DNA of 64,000 nucleotides from Liolophura sinensis (lineage: Eukaryota; Mollusca; Polyplacophora; Chitonida; Chitonidae), in contig NC_088307.1 in the NCBI RefSeq assembly GCF_032854445.1, positions 15,576,017-15,640,016 of the forward strand. The letters run 5' to 3'. The first letter of the stretch is position 1. Each line of letters opens with the position of its first letter. A model generated the notes under the pieces. It was not told the DNA's origin. It did no database searches and worked only from the letters and a program-made list of their open reading frames with translations. This document shows, one piece after another, positions 31,901-40,383 of the stretch. Both the position numbers and the translations under genes were made by a program.

Positions 31901-34900
31901 TCCGTTAGAGAGGAAAACTAAACATGTATGCCGTAGGTGTAACGTGACTCACGCTGGTTTAGTACACTGTTCATAGATCATCCCACTGTCAATGAGGACG
32001 CAAAGATACATGTTGTTTCTCCTCTTGTAAATTTACCTTGGTTGCTGGCAGACCTTCCCACGTTTACTCTCACCAAGCAGGTACGCTAAAATACCTGTAG
32101 TACTAATTTACATGCCCTTTATCACTAGCTCTTAATTACAAATAGTATAAGAAAAATGCAGTGATGTTTTTAGCAATTTATTAGGTCACTAGTCCAGAGT
32201 TACTCAAAATACTCTGTTGTCATTATATTTCATAAATAATCATGTTACAACAACACAAAGGGCCTTAGTACATAATTTTTTCCAGGAATAATTTCAGCTA
32301 CTGAAAAAACAAATGAAAAGACTTTTAATTTCCTGGTTCTTTCAGGGTTGAAAGGTCAAGTATGAACCGCGTAAATGTTATGTAGCCTATTTTATTTAGC
32401 TATCCTTTTCAGCATGAAATTAACGTGTCACACTCACAAAATACTTACCTTACAGAATAATAATATCCTAGACGTAAGTAAATTGCAGGACAACTAGATA
32501 ATTATCTGAATGTGACCTAGATGCAGTTGACATATGTACCAGACACAATCCCTCTGCAGTTTTGTACTGTCGGCCAAACGGTGTTAACAGGACGCATGGA
32601 CCTAAGTCTGATAGAAACATTCAAGTGCATGTAGATAAGATTTGAAATGAAACCAATTTGATACACTTTTCAAGACTATATGGCATTTTGCACACTGTAG
32701 ACATCTGTCAATACACGTGTACCAGACATGCCAGAAGGCCAATTTTGCACACTGTAGACATCTGTCAATACACGTGTACCAGACATGCCAGAAGGCCAAT
32801 TTTGCACACTGTAGGCATTTGTCAATACACAAGTACCAGACATGCCAGAAGGCCAATTTTGCACACTGTAGACATTTGTCAATACACATGTACCAGACAT
32901 GCCAGAAGGCCAATATTCTAAGGAGTCAAAATGCTTTAATTCCTTACCTGGAAACATACATTGCTACATCTAACAAATATAACCAACAGAGAAGAAACAA
33001 ACAAGATTACCTGATAAACTGACACACAACCAAATGTATTGACTGAGGTGACTGATTGGTGGAAGTCCACTAGCCTTTGACCAATGAGGTAATTGGTTTG
33101 GCTGGACTTGGGGTGAACTGCAACACTTTCAATTTTTGCAAAGAATGATGTCAACAGCCATTAACGTATAAGATTGTGGAAGTTTTCTTTCTGAAAATAA
33201 TTCATTCCCATTTTCCGTATTTTTAATGTAAATGTTTACAACAGAATTGTCCATTATAAGGTTGTATGGAAAATGTCCTTCACTTATCTGTCTCTGTTTT
33301 TAGAACATTGCAATGCCATTCTTGGTGTCCAACTTTCATGTTTAAAAAAAGTCTAACAGTTTGTGTGACGTCAATGATGACAGTCAGATGAATTGATGCC
33401 AGTCTGTTCCGGAACACAAAGGGAACAAGCCAGGCTTTTTTGTGCAAATTATGGCAAAATTCTAAGTTACTAAGTTACACATATTTTAAAAAAATAACTG
33501 AAAAACTTAACACATTCCTCATAATGTATTTCCACTGATAACTTAATTTTGGATCATAAGCCTTTGCAGTTCACCTTCAGGAAGGAGAATTGCCATGTAC
33601 ACATGTATATGAGACTGTACCAGCTAGTGAGGTGTTCTGCTTTCTAAATGATTTCGCTTTCCAAATGTTCTGCCCATTTTATTTCACTCACAAACTTTCT
33701 GGTATTAGTGAAATATTCCTGAATATGGTGTTAAATAAATATTTGACTAATATTTTATTTCACTTGAATGGTTAAGTGTTTGAGGAAAACAAGAGAGGCA
33801 AGTGCCAAGTCAATGCATTGAATGAGGCTGTAATTAGCAAATAATGCAAAATAGACCTGAATTTAGGTGCACTAATGGCTTTTCACACATTATCATGTAA
33901 GATCTGTAATATTATAGCATAGACTGCAAACGAGAATTTGCGACTCACATGGTCTGTCTGGCCAAGAAGAGCCAATAGTACAGCTTAATGGAATTTAGGT
34001 TACTACAACACCAGACACACTGAATATTATTACATGTTCCAATAAACCAGTTCACAATTACCTCCCCTTCAGCAATCTCCCAGCAGTCTTCTTTTCCTCC
34101 TCACTACCTTGCTTGGCTATTTGACTTTTCGCACTGGATGTGGCACAGGTAGTGCGTTCTCTTAGCAGCTGGCCAGGATGTGGAGTGGATGCCTTGAGGA
34201 AGAAAAAAAATCATCAAATATTACTAATATTACGTATAAATTATTAAATTAGTGCTTTCACGTAATATGTCTTTCACTGCGTGATGTCACACATGTTGTG
34301 CCCTACAGTTTCACCTATGATGTATATGGTCTACTCACGCTAATGTCGCACAGTTGAAGCTGCGAAGTCCAACTTCAGACTTCATAACTGTGTTGGTATC
34401 CCATTTGATTTATTCATCTAATTCTGGTAACAATGTTCTCATAAATGATATGAAGCTAAGTCTGGGCCTTCACGCACATGTATGTCACCTGAATCCTAAC
34501 AAATTTTCACCCTTATGCATGCTCTACTTGGAAGTAATTTCTCACTACATCAGTATGTTTCCTCTATACAACAAGGAAACATGATGATTTATGCTATGCA
34601 GAAGAAATTTGTTATCTTATTACTTTGCTCTTTAAAGGTTTATGTACATATATAGGTAATGTATAACAGTAATTGAACAGAGGAAAAAAAAAAGTTAAGA
34701 CATGGTTAGGAATTGGATTTTTGAAATTTGCTGCCCTGAAACTTTGTTCCTGAACAAGTTAGTAATTTAAGTAAATTGTGTCTGATTATAAGACTGATAT
34801 TGATCTTATTATACTGAAAGAGGTAAGGAAGTTTTTGTTTTTTGGATCGCAAGATGATCGCTTACTACAAAGACATAAGTTTCAGTACCAAAGGCAATAT

Positions 34901-36990
34901 AGACTGTAAACTTTTTGTGGTGAAAGTTTAGGTCAAATGCAGTATATAACAGCAAAATACTGGCTTTAACTGCAGAAATGTTATCCTGTACACACCTTAG
35001 TCTTTGACCCTTTCACTGAGGCATGTTTGAAGGGGGTCTTCACAAGGACATTGGTTTTTGCCCTTGGGGTGGCATCTAGGGCGGCTGGTCTTGAAGACGG
35101 GGAATTAGTGGATTCTCTGCCACCTGTAACTCTATATTATACAGAGGAAGATGCTATATGGAGCATACATGTATTATTAATGCACATATTGTTTTGAAAA
35201 TACTTGAAGTATTTTAATACAAAAATACAAGTATTGTTGTTTGTACTCCATGACAAAACACTGAACAAAACCCACAACCATCTGCAGGATGCTGACAGAC
35301 TTTCCCATGTATGGCCGGAGAGGAAGCCAGCATGATATGGATTTCAACTCACAGCAACCGCACGGTGAGAGGCTTCTCAGTCATTGTGTCTTTCTGGCTT
35401 ACTGACCACCTCAGCTAGGGAGACTCCCAGTACATCATAAAGCTATGATGATGTAAAATTATTGTGATGGCAATCAGAATCGTGAGTGGAGGAAACATAT
35501 AACCTGATCACATTTATTTCTAGTCAAGATCTTAACAGTACATCAATAACTTTTTAATTAATTTTAATACTTTTTAAGTAATTCTTTTTTATTCAAGTAT
35601 AAATTTCATAAATACAATAATCAGTGAAAAAATACAATCAATTGGGGTCAAATCTCCAAAGGCCTATACTCACAGTTCTGATGCAGGCCTGTAGTCTGTT
35701 GAGATGCCATTGGTCAAGTCATATGGGGTCAAAAGGTCATCATTCTCCACTGATATCACAGGTACGTTCGCAGTGTTGGTGTTTGGGGAGTGAGGAGCTG
35801 AAATTTAAATTAATATACAGCTTTTACCTTTGACAGTTATCTGAGAATCAAATTCTCCTCATGACCCTCCTAAATCAAAATTACAGGAATCTGTTTGACA
35901 CTAGTCACACAAATAATTTTTAAAATTATTTTCCAATTTCCAATCCATTACCACCTTACCTGTTTTGGACAAGTGAGTTTCACATTACTTTAGTTATAAA
36001 CATGGGACATCCAAAATCTGTTTACTTTTATTCGCATTAAAATCTCCACATTACTTCAATCATATGCATCCAAAAAACAACCAGAAGAAGTAATTTAAGA
36101 CTGGATTATAATTATCATTAAACTATTAACACGTATATATCTTCATGTCACGTGTCCTCTACCAGCATGACGTGCAAGTATGTGATATTAGCTCACATCA
36201 GGGAACAATATGACAACAATGAAAAGCATTATTATATCAATCACATCAAAGAATGGTTACAAACCTCTGGGTGATATGGCACACGTAACTACTGACAGGA
36301 AGGGATCACCCTGATTGAAAAGAAAGATTTCTACATATAGAATTCTAATCAAAGAACACAGACATGTATATATGAAAAACTTGTATGCAGCAAAATACAA
36401 CTGTAGATTCGGTTATAAACTAAATGTAAAGAGACATATTGCTGACGGCGAAAAACTTAACAAAACTTGAGACTTCCAGATGTCTTTACTGACAAGTATC
36501 TGACTTTGAGTGAACAACTGAATATTCAGTTTTGTTCAAAGTTTCCCTCTGGCCATCAACCCTCAAGTCGATATAATTAGAAGCATGCCTGAAAACTAAT
36601 TTTTTTCTTTTACTGGGTTACCTCCCCCTTATTGTCAAAACGACAGATGTTCAGTAAACTTCAACTGTCAAACATGATTTACAATGTTCTTTTGACAATG
36701 CTGACCTCATGGGGTTTAAGTGGGCGTCCTCTGGATGCTATTGACTGCCTGCTTACACTGGTGGACGGCCTTGACCTTCTACTCGAAGCAGAGTTAGTAA
36801 TACCGGAGACTGGTCTGTGCCGGAGTGCGGTGAGCGAGTCACCTCCTTTGAGCAGATGGGACACAACATTGTCTGAATCACAGTCATCCAATCCACCGCT
36901 ACTGAGTACAGAACCTGAAGAAGATCCCTCCCCTGGGGTCTTCACCACATGACCCTCTGATCTAGGCAGACTGGCTAATAAAGCCTCCAT
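10817..36990 (-). CDS. Long low-complexity protein with C-terminal GGCT-like (gamma-glutamylcyclotransferase fold) domain
   Basis: Fifteen exons on the minus strand: 36990-36706, 36310-36265, 35797-35674, 35131-34996, 34192-34108 (alternative donor 34062), 30562-30352, 29407-29355, 27878-26347, 25757-25723, 24939-24880, 23530-23408, 23223-23141, 20316-20189, 15200-15077 and 10926-10817 (stop TAA). Phases agree at every junction with donor 34108, giving about 1,044 residues. Residues 1 to about 880 are Ser/Asp/Glu/Lys-rich without a recognised fold, probably disordered. The C-terminal ~160 residues match the GGCT fold: YYFAYGTEMN (about 885-894), RLWGVLYGFRVCFNKKG, VEGCLYLL and LDRLDRYVGYPQHYE. 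GGCT releases 5-oxoproline from gamma-glutamyl amino acids in glutathione metabolism. Here the Glu expected before Gly is Val (about residue 963) and the YGSN loop is YGTE, so catalysis is doubtful. An in-frame stop lies 18-24 nt upstream of the ATG. Confidence 0.82.
10906..14837. repeat. 56-bp minisatellite, about 70 copies, derived from a splice acceptor
   Basis: The unit contains AATCAGACAGCATGCAGAAG followed by CCTGCAACACTCACTAGTTA and GAGAGAAAGTGTGAAT. The period measured between matching sites is 56 (13235 to 13291). On the minus strand nearly every unit contains TGTTGCAG followed by GCTTCTGC, a 3' splice site followed by a sequence related to the last exon. Central units are nearly identical, whereas units at both ends are diverged. 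Two main variants (CAGCATGCAG and CAACTTGCAG) intermix. The latter makes a perfect TTGCAG/CTGCAA hairpin with an AAGC loop. Confidence 0.95.
15340..16210. repeat. Diffuse GACTTC/GCTTC-motif repeat
   Basis: At least nine GACTTC and about nine GCTTC hexamer/pentamer cores occur, often preceded by GG and spaced about 15-25 bases. The densest run is at 15715-15860, where GGGACTTC and GTGCTTCT alternate. The element is unidentified and lies in the intron between exons 15077-15200 and 20189-20316. Confidence 0.6.
15880..16140 (+). repeat. Unidentified dispersed repeat, copy 1
   Basis: It shares two blocks with 18731-19085: one from ATCACTGCATTTTT through the TTAAGCCATGGTG region to TTTCACCAGTTA, and one from CATGTGACCATTTGCC to ATACTGTATTC. 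The order of the two blocks is reversed between copies, as in a permuted or tandem-derived repeat. Confidence 0.6.
16360..16690. repeat. Degenerate ~50-75 bp tandem repeat
   Basis: The core CACTGACAGCTGCTTTCATC recurs six or seven times with variable spacers containing ACACACATCCTGGCACAGTC. Early units are about 75 bases and later ones about 51 bases. Confidence 0.8.
18731..19085 (+). repeat. Unidentified dispersed repeat, copy 2 (blocks permuted)
   Basis: The CATGTGACAATTTGCC block (18734-18816) comes first and the ATCACTGCATTTTTC block (18952-19083) second, the opposite order to 15880-16140. Identity is moderate with small gaps. Both copies lie in the same large intron. Confidence 0.6.
19262..19500. 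repeat. ~50-bp tandem repeat, four copies
   Basis: The core CCATGGTGTCAAATGCTTGA, followed by GAGTGTCTGGCAGGGCCTAC, recurs four times with small indels. It is intronic in the GGCT-like gene. Confidence 0.85.
20189..20316 (-). CDS. GGCT-like domain exon with Glu-to-Val at the catalytic position
   Basis: It encodes GIDSEAGGFPNITVDRDSS, then VEGCLYLLTASELDRLDRY and VGYPQ. By alignment with human GGCT NLNSLDEQEGV, the catalytic Glu98 falls on the Val of YVGYP (codon GTG; GAG would be Glu). Entry phase is 1 and exit phase 0 before GTGAGA. Confidence 0.85.
20780..21235. mobile_element. MITE-like inverted-repeat element, copy A
   Basis: The two ends are inverted repeats: AAATTTTTGTGAAGAGAGTT near 20868 pairs with the ACTCTTCAAAAAAAATCTTA region near 21148. 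The same element, in opposite orientation, lies at 51800-52245, including the outer TAGGCATCACTTAATAGACC segment. There is no coding capacity, and boundaries are approximate. Confidence 0.65.
21712..23131. repeat. 55-bp minisatellite, about 26 copies, abutting a splice donor
   Basis: The unit contains CAGGTTAGATGTAAGCACAG, TCACTTACAGTGTACATGTA and TTATCATGACTAT; the period is 55 (21871 to 21926). On the minus strand most units carry GTAAGTGACTGTG, a donor-like hexamer. The array starts about 9 bases into the intron after the donor at 23141/23140. Units vary mainly at the TGACTATT/TGACCATT/TGATTATT position. Confidence 0.95.
23408..23530 (-). CDS. GGCT-like domain exon with YFAYG substrate loop
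   Basis: It enters in phase 2 after AATAACAG and leaves in phase 2 at GTAAGA. It ends with GQLYYFAYGTEMNSD, the start of the GGCT fold; human GGCT has YFAYGSNL here. The SN to TE change affects the loop that holds the gamma-glutamyl substrate in known enzymes. Confidence 0.88.
23757..23880 (-). mobile_element. SINE family A, 3' half
   Basis: Tail and body fragment on the minus strand (ACGCCGTACTCAAGAATATT, GGCAGCCAGCATTATAGTGG), ending in the GGTTGTGGGTT region. The tRNA-like head is absent. Confidence 0.7.
25300..25490 (+). mobile_element. SINE family A, diverged copy
   Basis: It carries recognisable body (GGATGGTCATGGGTTCCCTT, CACCCACCATAATGCTGACC) and tail (GTAAAACACCAATCA). The 5' part is diverged from the family. 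Confidence 0.6.
26347..27878 (-). CDS. 1.5-kb exon of the GGCT-like gene (low-complexity region)
   Basis: It is the largest exon of the gene, 1,532 nt, entering in phase 1 after CTTTTTACCAG and leaving in phase 0 at AGAAAA|GTAAGT. It encodes about 510 residues rich in Ser, Asp, Glu and Asn, with basic patches near the start (SSLKVSKKNSVGRPFSAS), a short tandem pair (CSSDDVLCSSDDV), a possible helical stretch (FESLEAEISSVQKDIRHFLE) and an acidic segment (TSESEDEKVAVIAVDSEDDE). No enzyme motif is visible. It joins in frame through two short exons to the GGCT-like domain. Confidence 0.88.
27985..28335. repeat. Imperfect internal duplication of ~85 bp
   Basis: A segment containing ATGCAAATC, TTGGCTATCC and a TGGTTTAAAC/AGGTTAAACTAT end occurs twice (about 28130-28220 and 28278-28345) with many differences. 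It is intronic and otherwise unidentified. Confidence 0.4.
30352..30562 (-). CDS. Exon 6 of the GGCT-like gene
   Basis: It enters in phase 1 after TTTTTGTTAG and leaves in phase 2 before GTGAGT, encoding KHAYGPSPSSSRGRRDYVF and a Ser/Thr/Glu-rich stretch (HTSIASSETDEKSIEADVE). The phase-1 entry requires the previous exon to end at 34108 rather than at 34062, or an unseen exon in between. Confidence 0.75.
32680..32918. repeat. 57-bp minisatellite, four copies
   Basis: The core ACCAGACATGCCAGAAGGCC, followed by AATTTTGCACACTGTAGACA, occurs four times with 57-base spacing. As 57 is a multiple of three, both strands show repeated 19-residue open frames; these are not genes. The array lies next to a possible 22-nt exon at 32948-32969 on the minus strand (TTAG before, GTAAGG after), whose inclusion is not supported by phase. 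Confidence 0.9.
35258..35400 (-). mobile_element. SINE family A, internal fragment
   Basis: It contains CCCACAACCATCTGCAGGAT, GAGGAAGCCAGCATGATATG and the inverted B-box remnant ATTTCAACTCACAGCAACCG. The tail is missing. It lies in the GGCT-like gene intron between exons 34996-35131 and 35674-35797. Confidence 0.65.
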
Positions 36991-37494
36991 CACACTTGTA
37001 AACCCTCACTCATCTTGTGCAGTATCTTCAGTGTGAATCCTTGGTAATATAAATACAGTACAGAGTACATTTAATTTACATTTTAGAAAGCCCATTAATC
37101 TGTTTTGCTAAAACAAGAGATAAAATGAATGATCTCGGTATTTGCAGAAACTGAACATAAAATACTGCACACTCAGTGTATAACATACATGATGTTAAGA
37201 ACAAATGAAGAAACAATTAAGGTTAAATAATGCCACATACTTTGTGAGTATTTCAGCCATAGATCACAACATGAACATGTTAGAATCAGGATCTTTCAGC
37301 ATGGGTATGCCAACTGTTTATGTAAACTTAAATAAAAAAAAGAGACTGTTTTACTGTAAAAATACAGACCTTACAAAATAAGTTTATAAATTTCTTTTAA
37401 ATATACAGCAATACTGGCATACATGTAGCTATGAAAGAATAGGGCCAAACCAAATTACCTCCCTCGCTCTTCAATTTAAAAAGTACATTTTTAA

Positions 37495-37618
37495 GAGTAA
37501 GCTGGGGTTTTCCCAAGCTGTGCTCGATATTCTCCCGGTATAATGCTGGTTTCCATCGTATAAGTGAAATATTTTTCAGTTCACCGTAAAACACCAATCA
37601 AATAAATAAATAAATAGG
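37495..37618 (+). mobile_element. SINE family A, 3' fragment
   Basis: Diverged body followed by a clear tail (GTAAAACACCAATCAAATAA with ATAAATAAATA). It lies upstream of the first coding exon of the GGCT-like gene. Confidence 0.65.
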
Positions 37619-38335
37619 AGTAGGCTATGGTTAAGTGGGACCTCTGAAAATTGCTAATGACACATTTTGGAGATAAAATGGCATAAAGCTAGTTGAGGAC
37701 CTGTATACAAGCAGATTTTAAGTTTGTAAACTTATTTCAAAAGCTAAGGATAAACTTTTGAATTTGACATGAATTTTAAAAATCCATCTGGAAGTAATTT
37801 AAAAATCCCAGCCCTAATTAAATACCAGTACAACAGACACCTTCAGCAAACTGTGTCAAATATTATATATTCTACATTTAAACAGAGAAACATTGACTTC
37901 ATTTAAGATCTCTTGCCTTTTCTGCAATTCTGATGTTTTTTCCAGTGTTGCCTAGAAAATATTTGTCACTGTCATGACATAGTCAACATTTTGCACAATT
38001 TAATAGGCCAGGTCCCACATCTCGTAGTTTCACACCTTAAAAACTAACCTCACATTTCATCATAGTTGCTGTCATGTAATAAGGGAGATAATTCTGAGCA
38101 GGCCTATTGAAATACAGAGTCGAATGCCACATGGAACACATTGAGAACAAAATGGCTATGATATGTTTAAAAAATTTAGACCTATTCTGTTCACAGGGCC
38201 CATGTAGATGGGAAATCTCTAGGTTAGTGACCTATTGCAGAAACGTTGCTTAGGCTATGTTAAAGGGCTAAGGTCATGGCTATTCTTTTCACTCCACACA
38301 ACATGGGTGGATACTACGAGTTATGTGTCACATGA

Positions 38336-38550
38336 GTATATGGTCTATGACAGATATGAGTTCTCTGGAGTTCTGCGTGGGGGCGCTCGCCTACTTACCG
38401 GAAGTTGGGGGTTAGAACCCTGGCGGGACAAGGCCTTCACACATGAGCGTTGGGCAAATGGAGTGTTTACTAACCCCCAACTTCCGGTATATTCGTGAGC
38501 GCTCCCACACAGAACTCACAAGAACTCATCTCTCATAGGTCCTATACATG
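38336..38550. mobile_element. Foldback element with ~80-base inverted arms
   Basis: The left arm (about 38336-38415, containing GAAGTTGGGGGTTAG) is the reverse complement of the right arm (about 38470-38550, CTAACCCCCAACTTCCGG). Agreement extends through GAGTTCT and the CTATGA/TCATAG flank. The loop is about 55 bases. GGGTTAGAACCCTGG resembles a tRNA B box, but no A box is seen. No open frame is present. Confidence 0.7.
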
Positions 38551-39174
38551 TATACGGACTGATATTTTGTTCAGATGATCAATATTTTATTTGGAAATAT
38601 TGATCTTCATGTATGTATTATTTTGCTAAACAAGACAACTTTTCTCAAATTGATAGTGGTACTATAGCCAATGCTGTTTTTTCGTGCACGCTTTAACTGC
38701 TGCTGTGCAAAGCATGAGTAGTACCAAGTCCTTTCTAAAAGATGTCCCGCAGTGGAAAACAGGTGTCAACTGTGGCCTCTAATTGCGCCCAGCTCGTCCA
38801 ACACCCCACCAATAGATCAGTAATTGCACACCAGGTAAGCATTCATAGTAAACTGTTATACGACTGTGTTAAAGGCAAATACCTTCTGGTTCAGCTACTG
38901 CCATGTCGCAAGTTCAAGTCTGGAGTAGCATTAGTGCATCACTAAATGGGCTCTGGAATAAACATGTGTGAATTTTTGCGTTCTGCGGCCAGCAACTATT
39001 AAAGTCGTTACACAAAATGCACAGTAATGACTAGGTCCAGAACGTAGCATTGCCTCACAGATTTTCGTGGCATTAATGATTAACACTTTGAGCGCAAGAG
39101 CAGAAGAAGCGATGCCTTTCATAGCAAAAATCACTCCTTAACATACAGTTTACAGCATAAGAAGACTCCTTACC

Positions 39175-40130
39175 GAAGTCAAATTCATTTTGATTCACAC
39201 GATTCAATCGATCTCGTGTTGAAAATTTTGCGTTTTTTTTTTTTTTTTTTTTTTTTTTGTTTTACAGTGACACGAAATTGTACATGAGTAGCACGAAAAC
39301 GCGTATCGGGACGATGCCCTTAGCATCTACACTCTCAACGACGAAATTTTTTTCATCACAAATCAAGGAAGCTAAATATGTGGCAGCAGAGCAGACCCCA
39401 CACTCAATACCATTAACTGTCGGAACCACTACTTACGCAATTAACAAGCGCACAACGTTTGTTGTGTGCCGTGTTTCAACCCACCGTCGTTAACAATCCG
39501 CAGACTTCCATGATGTTTACTGCCTAAGCACATGACACCGGAAGCTACGGCACTAAAATATAGACCGCACTATTTATGATTTTACAATTTACTTTGTTGG
39601 ACATATCATCCAATAATTTCTGATGAATAAAAAGAGAATAACATATATTTGTAAAAGCTGTGTAGGGCATTATAAATGTACAGGATATGAAATTTTGTTA
39701 TCTTCCTAATTTGGAACTATATTTCGACCAGAGGTTTAAGTAGCTGGCTAGTATGCCGTACTGCATGGCTGTCTCGACAATCGGCACAGCGGGAAAACTG
39801 GGTCTCTGGTTTTCTCGCGAGTACGTTTCGGATGGTTTCCAGCTATCATCACTGCCTGTGGATTTTAAGTTGTGTGGTTAATTCAAAACGACAAACAAAG
39901 AACCAAAAAAAAAAAAAAATACTGATTTCCTCGGAACGTCCTCTCCACACCCATTCGTGTTTACAAGAGGGTAGCAAGAGTGGAGCTCTTACGCTCACGG
40001 AGGTAAATATTGTAGACAGGTGCCACATTACAGCAGAAGACGTTTTAACAGATGGGAGAAAATGTGCGAGAAAATTATTAAATTCGATAATTTTTTTAGA
40101 CCAAGTCTCAGATGATAATAGGCAATTAGG
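39175..40130. promoter_or_regulatory. Shared upstream region of the divergent GGCT-like and QSOX genes
   Basis: On the minus strand a donor TTCG|GTAAGG at 39174/39173 may end a non-coding first exon of the GGCT-like gene. On the plus strand the QSOX ATG is at 40131 with an in-frame TAG 12 bases upstream. A run of about 27 T residues lies at 39232-39258. Genes head to head with less than 1 kb between their probable first exons suggest a bidirectional promoter. No TATA box was identified with confidence. Confidence 0.4.
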
Positions 40131-40383
40131 ATGGAGAAATTCACGTGGTTATCCATCTGTCTTCTCTTTACGCTGTTTTTTGAAGCTGTGGTGATTAAAT
40201 CGGAGACCGGCGAAAGTTTGTATGACAAGTCGGACAGTGGGATTGTCATATTGGAGAAGGCGTCTTTTGACAGATCTGTGTACAACTCGGAAACTGTGTG
40301 GCTTATAGAGTTTTATAATGAATGGTGTGGACATTGTATCAGATACGTCCCGACTTTTAAAGATTTTGCCAGAGATGTTCAGG
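40131..40383 (+). CDS. QSOX1: QSOX exon 1: signal peptide and CGHC redox site
   Basis: The ATG at 40131 has an in-frame TAG just upstream and G at +4. The exon encodes the signal peptide and the thioredoxin active site (FYNEWCGHCIRYVPTFKDFA). It leaves in phase 1 at CAGG|GTAAGT. Confidence 0.92.

Noticed and set aside
31946-32037. Possible exon on the minus strand ending at GTGAGT
   Set aside because: In the phase needed to link exons 34062 and 30562 it contains a stop codon.
32948-32969. Possible 22-nt exon of the GGCT-like gene
   Set aside because: The splice sites look acceptable (TTAG, GTAAGG), but its phase does not connect the flanking exons; not included in the model.
32602-33022. 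Cys/Trp-rich repeated ORFs of about 90-100 codons
   Set aside because: They result from a 57-bp unit that is a multiple of three; there is no homology or splice support.
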